From: Actinomycetota bacterium
Lineage (GTDB): Bacteria > Actinomycetota > Actinomycetes > Actinomycetales > Cellulomonadaceae
DNA: 6,409 nt
Assembly (NCBI GenBank): GCA_018898235.1
Contig: JAHIJU010000057.1
Span: 1-6,409 of the forward strand
Direction of reading: 5' to 3'
A model generated the notes under the pieces. That model saw nothing but the letters and a program-made list of their open reading frames with translations. It did not search any database and had not been told where the DNA came from. The position numbers were made by a program, and so were the translations under genes. Shown here piece by piece: positions 1 through 5,370 of this stretch (within the stretch, counting starts at the first letter, position 1; each line of letters begins with the position of its first letter).

Positions 1-349
1 CGCGGTCGTGGCCGTAGCGCGCGACGTACCGGGCCAGCTCACCCGTGCCCATCGAGAACCCGACCAGGATCACGTCGTGCAGGTCGAGGCTCTCCAGCAC
101 GGCGTTGAGGTCTGCCGCGAAGGTGTCGTAGTCGTAGCCGGTGCCGACCTTGCTCGACCGGCCGAAACCCCGCCGGTCGTAGGTGATGACGCGGTACCCG
201 GCGGAGATGAGCTCGCGGGCCTGCAGCTCCCACGAGGTGCCGTCGAGCGGGTAGCCGTGGATGAGGACGACGGCCTGCCCTGCGCCATGGTCTTCGTAGT
301 AGAGCTCGACGTCGGTGCTGTTCTCCTGGCCGACCATGATGAACGCCAT
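1..349 (-). CDS. Alpha/beta hydrolase, haloperoxidase/esterase type (partial, C-terminus off the left edge)
   Basis: The first 116 residues of an alpha/beta-hydrolase-fold enzyme are present; the rest lies beyond base 1. Seen: a beta-strand plus oxyanion-loop segment VVLIHGYPLDG (about residues 27-37), a DRRGFGRSS turn (58-66) and the nucleophile elbow GFSMG with Ser99 as presumed catalytic serine. The acid and histidine of the triad would be in the missing part. The DRRG-GRSS and G-S-G-GE-ARY pattern matches non-heme chloroperoxidase/arylesterase-like hydrolases (family knowledge), which in practice are usually esterases; the substrate cannot be told. The ATG at 349-347 is preferred over the ATG four codons in because AAGGGA lies at suitable spacing upstream. 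It is divergent from the TetR gene at 441, with two palindromic operators in the shared gap, so it is probably the repressor's target. No signal peptide is seen, so it is likely cytoplasmic. Confidence 0.88.
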   Translation of the reverse strand, partial: MAFIMVGQENSTDVELYYEDHGAGQAVVLIHGYPLDGTSWELQARELISAGYRVITYDRRGFGRSSKVGTGYDYDTFAADLNAVLESLDLHDVILVGFSMGTGELARYVARYGHDR

Positions 350-369
350 GGTCGTTCCCTTTCACCCGG

Positions 370-391
370 GCGGAGAACGATCGTTCTCCGC
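370..391. promoter_or_regulatory. Operator O1: perfect 22-bp palindrome, probable TetR binding site
   Basis: Bases 370-391 form a perfect inverted repeat with half-site GCGGAGAACGA, centred between 380 and 381. Its core GAGAACGATCGTTCTC recurs with one changed base at 408-423. Its place in the gap between a tetR-like gene and a divergent target gene is typical for autoregulating TetR proteins. It would cover the -35 region of the tetR-like gene and the early leader of the hydrolase transcript. Confidence 0.75.
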
Positions 392-400
392 AGTGGGTCC

Positions 401-406
401 TAAGAT
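401..406 (+). promoter_or_regulatory. Putative -10 element of the TetR gene
   Basis: TAAGAT matches TANNNT and lies 34 nt before the ATG at 441. No good -35 hexamer is present at 16-18 nt spacing; that region (about 377-384) lies inside the first palindrome. The element overlaps the -10 of the divergent promoter on the other strand. Low-certainty call. Confidence 0.35.
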
Positions 407-430
407 AGAGAACGATGGTTCTCAACGCAA
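402..430 (-). promoter_or_regulatory. Putative promoter of the leftward hydrolase gene
   Basis: Read on the minus strand, TTGCGT (430-425) is followed after exactly 17 nt by TATCTT (407-402), which fits the TTGNNN / TANNNT pattern of actinobacterial housekeeping promoters. The spacer coincides exactly with the second palindrome (408-423), so a bound TetR protein would block polymerase. Transcription would start near 395, giving a leader of about 45 nt that crosses the first palindrome. Predicted from sequence only. Confidence 0.5.
408..423. promoter_or_regulatory. Operator O2: second copy of the palindrome (one mismatch)
   Basis: GAGAACGATGGTTCTC is the O1 core with C changed to G in the right half. 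Its centre is 35 bp from that of O1. It lies within the -35/-10 spacer of the predicted hydrolase promoter and near the predicted start of tetR transcription, so occupancy could repress both genes. The imperfect half-site suggests weaker binding than at O1 (inference). Confidence 0.65.
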
Positions 431-440
431 GGGGACGGAC

Positions 441-1019
441 ATGATCGACGACTGGGCGGCGCGTGAGCAGATCGTCACCGCTGCTGACCGGCTCTTCTAC
501 GGCCGAGGGGTGCAGGCCGTCGGGATGGACGCCGTGCGCGCCCAGGCCGGGGTGTCGCTCAAGCGGATCTACGCGCTGTTCCCCTCCAAGGACGACCTGG
601 TGGTCGCGGTCCTGCACCACCGCTCGCGCCGGTGGGACGCGGGCCTCGCGGCCGCGACGGCCACGGTCGAGTCCCCCCGGGACAAGCTGCTCGCCGTGTT
701 CGACTTCCTCGCCGACTGGTTCGTCGAGGAGGACTTCCGCGGCTGCGCGTTCATCAACTCCTTCGGCGAGCTCGGCGCACTCTCCCCGCAGGTCGCGGCC
801 GCCGCGCGGGAGCAGAAGGCGTCCTTCCAGGGCTACGTCGCCGCTCTCGTGCGCGCGGCCGGTGCCCCCGAGAGCCTCGCCCCCCAGCTCGCGATCCTGG
901 CCGAGGGCGCCCAGACGACGGCGGCGATCGCGGGGACTCCCGACGCCGCCCGCCAGGCCAGGGACGCCGCCGCCACGCTCATCGAGGCCGCGCTGGCCCC
1001 GGCCCGGACGCCGGCCTGA
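441..1019 (+). CDS. TetR/AcrR-family transcriptional regulator
   Basis: A 192-residue protein of normal TetR length. The N-terminal DNA-binding domain (about residues 8-55) shows the family pattern: a first helix ending AADRLFYGRG, then the helix-turn-helix VGMDAVRAQAGVSLKRIYALF and the closing PSKDDLV segment. The C-terminal part (about 60-190) is helical and alanine-rich, including FRGCAFINSFGELGALSP; this half forms the ligand pocket and dimer interface in the family, but the inducer cannot be predicted. The ATG at 441 is chosen because AAGGGGA stands just upstream; the frame stays open to 315, but that extension would run through both operators and the start of the divergent hydrolase. 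Likely represses itself and the hydrolase through O1/O2. The gene ends about 114 bp before the next gene on the same strand. Confidence 0.92.
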   Translation: MIDDWAAREQIVTAADRLFYGRGVQAVGMDAVRAQAGVSLKRIYALFPSKDDLVVAVLHHRSRRWDAGLAAATATVESPRDKLLAVFDFLADWFVEEDFRGCAFINSFGELGALSPQVAAAAREQKASFQGYVAALVRAAGAPESLAPQLAILAEGAQTTAAIAGTPDAARQARDAAATLIEAALAPARTPA

Positions 1020-1030
1020 CGGAGGTGCGC

Positions 1031-1046
1031 GCCGGCCATCGCCGGC
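1031..1046 (+). terminator. Possible weak hairpin terminator after the TetR gene
   Basis: GCCGGC-CATC-GCCGGC forms a 6-bp, all-GC stem with a 4-nt loop, 11 nt past the stop codon. There is no T-run after it, so if it ends transcription it is of the tail-less kind often inferred in high-GC genomes. Such short GC inverted repeats also occur by chance here. Confidence 0.3.
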
Positions 1047-1121
1047 CCCGGCCGCGTGGTCGCCCCGCGGCACGCCTTCTCACCGATCGAGCCGGTCGGC
1101 CGGCGACCGTCACGTCCGCCC

Positions 1122-1136
1122 TACGCTCGCCGGGTG
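1122..1136 (+). promoter_or_regulatory. -10 element and leaderless start of the RBBP9/YdeN-like hydrolase gene
   Basis: TACGCT (1122-1127) matches TANNNT. After a 6-nt spacer comes the GTG at 1134, the likely first codon. This -10/N6/GTG spacing places the transcription start at or next to the start codon, and there is no Shine-Dalgarno sequence before it, the usual picture of a leaderless actinobacterial mRNA. No convincing -35 is seen. Confidence 0.45.
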
Positions 1137-1736
1137 AGCACCGCGACACCGGCCCTCCGTCCGCCGCCTGCCCGCCGGGTGCTCATCGTCCACGGCTATG
1201 ACTCCCATCCCGACGCCCACTGGTTCGGCTGGTTGCGGTCCAGCCTCGGCGAGGCCGGCGTCGAGGCCACCGTGGTCCCGCTCCCGTCCCCGCACGACCC
1301 CGTGGCCGACGAGTGGTGCGCGGCCATCGCGCAGGCGCTCGGCACCCCCGACGCCGCGACCTGGGTCGTCGCCCACTCACTGGGCTGCATCAGCGCGATG
1401 CGTGCCCTCGCAGCACTGCCCGAACCCTGGGAGCTGGGCGGCCTGGTGCTGGTCGCCGGGTTCACCGGCCGGCTCGACTCGATACCCGCGCTGGACGAGT
1501 ACCTCGCCGAAGACGTCGACACCGCCGGCGTCCGCGCACATGCACGTACGCGCGTGGTGGTGCGCTCCGACGACGACCCGTACGTGCCCGCCGCCAGCAC
1601 CGAGGCCCTCGCCGACCGGCTCGGGGCCGAGCTCCACGTGGTCCCCGGCGCGGGCCACTTCATGGCCGAGGACGGCGTCAGCAGCCTGGCCCTGGTGCGC
1701 GACACCGTGCTCCGGGACACCCCGTCCCGACCCTGA
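1134..1736 (+). CDS. RBBP9/YdeN-family serine hydrolase
   Basis: A 200-residue small alpha/beta hydrolase, the normal size for the RBBP9/YdeN family. Seen: the first strand and loop RRVLIVHGYDSHPDAHWFGWL (about residues 14-34), the nucleophile elbow VVAHSLGC with Ser82, the acid loop VVRSDDDPYVP (Asp148 the likely triad acid) and GAGHF with His175. The complete triad suggests an active hydrolase; family members have poorly defined substrates, so no reaction is given. No signal peptide or membrane segment, so probably cytoplasmic. GTG at 1134 is preferred over the in-frame GTG at 1056: it gives the family length and sits right after a -10 box, whereas the longer form adds 26 Arg/Pro-rich residues with no ribosome binding site. 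It converges on the lacI-like gene ending at 1776, with only 39 bp between them. Confidence 0.87.
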   Translation: MSTATPALRPPPARRVLIVHGYDSHPDAHWFGWLRSSLGEAGVEATVVPLPSPHDPVADEWCAAIAQALGTPDAATWVVAHSLGCISAMRALAALPEPWELGGLVLVAGFTGRLDSIPALDEYLAEDVDTAGVRAHARTRVVVRSDDDPYVPAASTEALADRLGAELHVVPGAGHFMAEDGVSSLALVRDTVLRDTPSRP

Positions 1737-1775
1737 GCTGCGAACCCGACCACCGACCCGCCTCGGCCGCCCGGA

Positions 1776-2822
1776 TCAGCTCGAGGCCCGCACCACCAGC
1801 TCGGCCGGGAAGACCTTCGGCGCCCGCGGTGCACCGCCGGCCAGCAGGTCGAGCAACCGCTCGCCAGCGGCGGCCGCCATCGCGACCACCGGCTGCACCA
1901 CGGTCGTCAGCGGTGGCTGCGCAGTGGCGGCGACGCCGAGGTTGTCATAGCCGACGACCGACACGTCCTGCGGCACGCCCTTGCCGCGGGCGGCCAGTGC
2001 GGCAAGCGCCCCCACGGCCATCTGATCGGATGCCGCGACGATGCCGTCGACGTCCGGGTGCTCGTCGAGCAGTCGATGGGTGGCGGCGCGGCCGCCCGCC
2101 ATCGTGAAGTCGCCGTGCACGACGGCGTCGGCGGCCAGCCCGGCGGCCGCGAGCTCCGCACGCCACCCGGTGAGCCGGTCGATGCCGGCCGACATGTCCT
2201 CCGGTCCCGCGATGGTGGCGATCCGGCGACGACCCCGCTCGATCAGGTGCCGGGTGGCGAGCGCCCCGCCGCCCACGTTGTCGGTGTCGACGTACTGCGG
2301 CATCGTCTGCCCCGGCCCGGTCGCCAGCAGCGGCCGCCCGACGAACACGTGCGGCAGCGCCAGGTGGCCCAGCGCCGGGTCCAGGTCTCCCCCGAGGTGG
2401 TGGGAGACCACGATCGCGCCGTCGACGTGCCCGCCCTTCAGGAACCGTGCGGTCCGTTCGGCCTGACCGGGCCGGGCGATCACGAGCACGACCTGCACAT
2501 CGGAGTCCGCCAACGAGCTCGAGAGCCCGGACAGGATGCCGATCACGAAGGGGTCGGACAGCGCGAACTCGTCGGGCTCGGGCACCACGAGGGCGATCGA
2601 GTCGGTCCGCCGGGTGACCAGCGAGCGTGCGGCCCGGTTCGGGGTGTAGCCGAGTGCCGCGACCGCTGCCTGCACCGCCGCCATCGCTGCGTCGGAGACC
2701 CGCTCACCACCGTTGATCGCGCGCGACGCGGTCGACCGGGACACCCCGGCGAGCTCGGCCACCTGCTCGAGCCTCGGCGCACCGCCTGCCCGGGCGGGAG
2801 CCACAGCACCGTTGCCCCGCAT
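1776..2822 (-). CDS. LacI-family transcriptional regulator, copy 1
   Basis: A 348-residue repressor of standard LacI/GalR length. Residues 17-37 form the helix-turn-helix (LEQVAELAGVSRSTASRAIN); LGYTPNRAARSL (58-68) is the hinge helix that enters the minor groove; from about 75 the periplasmic-binding-protein-like sensor domain follows, with VDTDN (178-182), DRLTGWR (215-221), AASDQMAVGAL (264-273) and VVGYDN (289-294). It very probably senses a sugar or sugar derivative and controls carbohydrate genes; the exact ligand cannot be read. The ATG at 2822 is preceded by AGAGAGG, conserved in the sister gene at 4298-5344, to which this protein is about 86% identical (about 50 differences counted by eye, no gaps). 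Upstream lies a decayed permease tail instead of a working transporter gene, so it may have become an orphan regulator. No clear promoter was found. Confidence 0.95.
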   Translation of the reverse strand: MRGNGAVAPARAGGAPRLEQVAELAGVSRSTASRAINGGERVSDAAMAAVQAAVAALGYTPNRAARSLVTRRTDSIALVVPEPDEFALSDPFVIGILSGLSSSLADSDVQVVLVIARPGQAERTARFLKGGHVDGAIVVSHHLGGDLDPALGHLALPHVFVGRPLLATGPGQTMPQYVDTDNVGGGALATRHLIERGRRRIATIAGPEDMSAGIDRLTGWRAELAAAGLAADAVVHGDFTMAGGRAATHRLLDEHPDVDGIVAASDQMAVGALAALAARGKGVPQDVSVVGYDNLGVAATAQPPLTTVVQPVVAMAAAAGERLLDLLAGGAPRAPKVFPAELVVRASS

Positions 2823-2978
2823 CGTCGGACCTCTCTCAGTCAGCTACCATGATTCTTCCAGCACACCCGGCAGGATGCCGAGGGCCGACTGACGGCCCGC
2901 GACGACGACCAGGACCTGCAGACGCAGGACGGGCCAGAACCCCCCAGCCACGACCTGCGACCAGCCAGCGTAGTGGCG
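1776..2978 (-). repeat. Duplicated permease-tail/lacI block, copy 1 (decayed)
   Basis: Direct long repeat with 4298-5499: whole lacI gene (1047 nt in both), the short conserved gap with its Shine-Dalgarno sequence, and the permease 3' end. The lacI genes start 2522 bp apart. Differences are spread over the whole length and many are silent, so this is an old duplication and not a recent assembly artefact. Confidence 0.85.
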
Positions 2979-3060
2979 ACCGCAGACGAGAGTCGCCCGC
3001 GGCGCGACGGGATCGCCCGGACCGGCGTGTCGAACGGACGGCCTCCACTGCAGGTGGTCC
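2844..3060 (-). pseudogene. Decayed remnant of the 3' end of a MalG-type sugar ABC permease gene
   Basis: The minus strand from the TAG at 2846-2844 translates to a stretch ending YAGWSQVVAGGF...VVVAGRQSALGI, which aligns without gaps to the last 40 or so residues of the intact permease at 5371-6294 (YADYSQVMAGVF...FIVAGRQLVSGI). About 20 of 42 positions are identical, and the DNA matches codon by codon (shared runs around GACCTGCGA and AGCGTA). Beyond about 2979 similarity continues weakly with in-frame indels (PVA, PG and Trp still line up, to about 3047) and then breaks, with a likely frameshift near 3050. An Arg and a Gln now sit where the last membrane helix should be, and no start codon, EAA loop or other helices exist, so it cannot make a permease. 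It lies 21 bp from lacI copy 1, as malG does (26 bp) from copy 2. The core (2844-2978) is solid; the left limit is uncertain. Confidence 0.75.
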
Positions 3061-3119
3061 GATGAACTGGGAAGGCAATCCTGCCGCATCCGCGCGGGCC
3101 GCCGACCAACGAGGGACGG

Positions 3120-4262
3120 ATGGCAATGACGCCCAGACCCAGAGCTGCCGGTCGTTCGGCTCGCGCCGATGCGAGCCTGCAGCAGTTGCTCGCGGACAGC
3201 TCGAACCCGTTGGCCGCCGTGCTCGAGAGCCTGCACGCGAACTGCTTCGTCGCGGACCTGGACCTCACCCTGGTGTGGTCCAACCGCGCGGCCCAGGTGA
3301 CCATGGTGGGACTTGCACCAGCGGTCCGGGCCGCGTTCGGGCTGGACGTCGGCCAGATGGTCGGCGGCTCGATCCACCGGTTCCACAAGGACCCGGCGCG
3401 CATCGAGAAGATCCTGCTCGACCCGTCGGCCCTGCCCCGCGATGCGGTGTTCTCCTTCGGCGGCGTCACGTTGCGCACGCTCATCAACCAGATCACCGAC
3501 GGCCAGGGCACACGGTTGGGCTACGTCGTGGTCTGGGACAACGTGAGCGAACGCAACGCCTCGGCCGATGCCGCGGTCCGCGCCGTCACCACCGCGACCG
3601 AGCGGATCTCCGGCATCTCGCACGAGGTGGTCGAGATCTCGGGCCACACATCGGCGGAGGCCGACTCCGCGGCCGGTGCGACCGAGCAGCTGCGGGCAGC
3701 GATCTCCGAGATCGCCCGCTCGTCGAACGAGGCCACCGGCCAGGTCCGTGCGGCGGCCACCGCCACCGAGGAGGGCGTGGCCAAGCTGGCCGACCTGCAG
3801 CACGCGAGCGCCGAGATCGGCGACTTCCTGCGACTGATCACCGGGGTCGCCGAGCAGACCAAGATGCTCGCCCTCAACGCGACCATCGAGGCCGCCCGCG
3901 CCGGCTCGGCGGGCAAGGGATTCGCGGTGGTCGCCGACGAGGTCAAGCAGCTCGCCGGCGCGACCGCCGCGTCGATCACGGACATCGAGGCCCGCATCGA
4001 GGCGATCCAGAGCGCGGCCTCGGCCGGTGCGCGCACCCTGTCCGAGATCGAGCGACTGGTCACCACTGTCCTCGACGCCCAGACCTCGGTCGCCGCCGCG
4101 ATCGAGGAGCAGTCGGCGGTCGCCACCGACCTGGCCCGCTCGATCACGGTGATGTCGAACAACGCCACCCAGGCGACCAGCAAGACGAACGAGGTCGCCG
4201 ACGGGATCCGGCAGATCACCGAGCGCACGACGACCCTGCACCAGCTGATCATCGAGTCCTGA
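3120..4262 (+). CDS. Soluble PAS-domain methyl-accepting chemotaxis protein
   Basis: A 380-residue chemoreceptor with no signal peptide or membrane helix, so a cytoplasmic receptor. Residues about 30-145 form a PAS-like sensor (CFVADLDLTLVWSNRAA at its start, then GGSIHRFHKDP and GYVVVWDNVSER at the end). From about 150 to the C-terminus runs the long helical signalling hairpin; its tip (about 231-275) is the conserved AEQTKMLALNATIEAARAG...GKGFAVVADEVKQLA that contacts CheA and CheW. IEEQSAVATDLARSI in the return helix is typical for the family. Lys248 stands where enteric receptors have Asn (QTN). No CheR-docking pentapeptide is present at the C-terminus. The ligand or redox cue of the PAS domain is unknown; no haem or flavin site can be assigned with confidence. 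GAGGGA precedes the ATG at 3120; an in-frame ATG at 3126 is also possible. It is divergent from the permease remnant/lacI copy 1 and convergent with lacI copy 2. Confidence 0.93.
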   Translation: MAMTPRPRAAGRSARADASLQQLLADSSNPLAAVLESLHANCFVADLDLTLVWSNRAAQVTMVGLAPAVRAAFGLDVGQMVGGSIHRFHKDPARIEKILLDPSALPRDAVFSFGGVTLRTLINQITDGQGTRLGYVVVWDNVSERNASADAAVRAVTTATERISGISHEVVEISGHTSAEADSAAGATEQLRAAISEIARSSNEATGQVRAAATATEEGVAKLADLQHASAEIGDFLRLITGVAEQTKMLALNATIEAARAGSAGKGFAVVADEVKQLAGATAASITDIEARIEAIQSAASAGARTLSEIERLVTTVLDAQTSVAAAIEEQSAVATDLARSITVMSNNATQATSKTNEVADGIRQITERTTTLHQLIIES

Positions 4263-4269
4263 CCCCGAC

Positions 4270-4286
4270 GGTCCGGTCACCGGACC
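4270..4286. terminator. GC-rich hairpin between convergent genes, likely bidirectional terminator
   Basis: GGTCCGG-TCA-CCGGACC is a perfect 7-bp stem with a 3-nt loop (the palindrome includes the loop ends), 7 nt after the chemoreceptor stop and 11 nt from the lacI copy 2 stop. It is symmetrical, so it could end transcription from both sides. There is no T-tract on either side. Confidence 0.55.
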
Positions 4287-4297
4287 CCATCCTCGGG

Positions 4298-5344
4298 TCA
4301 GGTCGAGGCGCGCACCACCAGCTCGGCGGGGAACACCTGGGGCTCCCGCGGCGCACCGCCGGCCAGCAGGTCGAGCAGCCGCTCGCCGGCGGCCGCCGCC
4401 ATGGCCACCACCGGCTGCACCACGGTGGTCAGCGGAGGCTGCGACGAGGCCGCCACCCCGAGGTTGTCGTACCCGACGACGGCGACGTCGCGCGGCACGA
4501 CCTTGCCGCGCGCCGCCAGCGCCGCCAGCGCCCCCACCGCCATCAGGTCGGAGGCCGCCACGATGCCGTCGATGTCGGGGTACTCGTCGAGCAGCTGGTG
4601 GGTGGCGGCCCGGCCACCGGCCAGGGTGAAGTCACCGTGCACGGCCGCGTCGGCCGTCAGCCCGGCGTCCGCGAGCGCCGAGCGCCAGCCGTTGAGCCGG
4701 TCGATCCCGGCCGACATGTCCGCCGGCCCGGCGATGGTGGCGATATGACGCCGACCCCGCCCGATGAGGTGCCGGGTCGCGAGGGCTCCACCGCCCTCGT
4801 TGTCGGTGTCCACGTACTGCGGCGGGGTCTGCGCGGCCCCGTTGCCGATGAGCGGGCGTCCCACGTAGACGTGCGGCAGCGACAGGTTGACCAGCGCCGG
4901 GTCCAGATCGCCGCCCCGGTGGTGCGAGACCACGATGGCTCCGTCGACGTGCCCGCCCCGCAGGAACCGGGCCGTGCGTTCGGCCTGGCCGGGACGGGCG
5001 ATGACCAGCACCACCTGCACGTCCGAGTCCGCCAACGAGCTCGACAGCCCGGACAGGATCCCGATCACGAAGGGATCGGCGAGCGCGAACTCGTCCGGTT
5101 CGGGCACCACGAGCGCGATCGAGTCGCTGCGCCGGGTGACCAGCGACCGGGCCGCACGGTTCGGGGTGTAGCCCAGCGCCGCCACCGCGGCCCGCACCGA
5201 GGTCATCGCATCGGCGGAGACCCGGTCCCCGCCGTTGATGGCGCGCGAGGCAGTCGAACGCGAGACGCCCGCCAGCTCCGCCACCTGCTCGAGCGTCGGG
5301 ACGCCCCGTGCCTCCGCGGGCCTGACAGCACCACTGCTGCGCAT
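4298..5344 (-). CDS. LacI-family transcriptional regulator, copy 2 (cistron after the sugar permease genes)
   Basis: A 348-residue LacI/GalR repressor, gap-free relative to the protein encoded at 1776-2822. The helix-turn-helix (residues 18-39) and hinge region (58-72) are identical to copy 1, so both should read the same operator. Differences cluster in the N-terminal tail (3-17), just after the recognition helix (40-51) and in the sensor domain, especially residues 143-183 (for example L143R, GH152-153VN, F160Y, V183E) and Q267L, near positions that shape effector binding in this family. The ATG at 5344 has GAGAGGGA upstream. The gene follows the malG-type gene by 26 bp and is probably the last cistron of that operon, so it likely represses its own transport operon until the sugar is present. 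The ligand is not identifiable. Confidence 0.95.
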   Translation of the reverse strand: MRSSGAVRPAEARGVPTLEQVAELAGVSRSTASRAINGGDRVSADAMTSVRAAVAALGYTPNRAARSLVTRRSDSIALVVPEPDEFALADPFVIGILSGLSSSLADSDVQVVLVIARPGQAERTARFLRGGHVDGAIVVSHHRGGDLDPALVNLSLPHVYVGRPLIGNGAAQTPPQYVDTDNEGGGALATRHLIGRGRRHIATIAGPADMSAGIDRLNGWRSALADAGLTADAAVHGDFTLAGGRAATHQLLDEYPDIDGIVAASDLMAVGALAALAARGKVVPRDVAVVGYDNLGVAASSQPPLTTVVQPVVAMAAAAGERLLDLLAGGAPREPQVFPAELVVRAST

Positions 5345-5355
5345 CGTCGATCCCT

Positions 5356-5367
5356 CTCAGGCCTGAG
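5356..5367. promoter_or_regulatory. 12-bp palindrome in the malG-lacI gap
   Basis: CTCAGGCCTGAG is a perfect inverted repeat between the permease stop and the lacI copy 2 start, and it overlaps the upstream part of that gene's Shine-Dalgarno region. The matching place in copy 1 (CTCTCAGTCAG) is not palindromic. It could be an operator half-hidden in the operon or chance; no function is claimed. Confidence 0.25.
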
Positions 5368-5370
5368 GTC

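Noticed and set aside
315..440. N-terminal extension of the TetR protein by 42 residues
   Set aside because: The frame is open, but it would cover both operators, the divergent promoter and the hydrolase start, and the ATG at 441 has a good Shine-Dalgarno sequence and gives the normal family length.
39..1073. Minus-strand open frame of 344 codons across the TetR gene
   Set aside because: Low-complexity Arg/Gly-rich translation antisense to the clear TetR gene, and in a different frame from the real partial hydrolase at 1-349.
1094..1108. GGTCG-GCCGG-CGACC inverted repeat upstream of the same gene
   Set aside because: Only 5-bp arms in very GC-rich DNA; expected by chance, although its place near -40 to -26 would suit an operator.
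1056..1133. Earlier GTG start for the RBBP9/YdeN-like hydrolase
   Set aside because: No ribosome binding site; adds an Arg/Pro-rich stretch outside the domain and would read through the -10 box at 1122-1127.
1735..1782. GAGCTG...CAGCTC inverted repeat between the convergent hydrolase and lacI copy 1 genes
   Set aside because: 6-bp arms more than 30 nt apart, with no T-tract; too weak to call a terminator, so this convergent junction has no visible terminator.
2844..4280. Minus-strand open frame of 478 codons opposite the chemoreceptor
   Set aside because: Almost all of it is the antisense shadow of the chemoreceptor gene. Only its last part (2844 to about 3060) carries real information, the permease remnant, which is reported separately.
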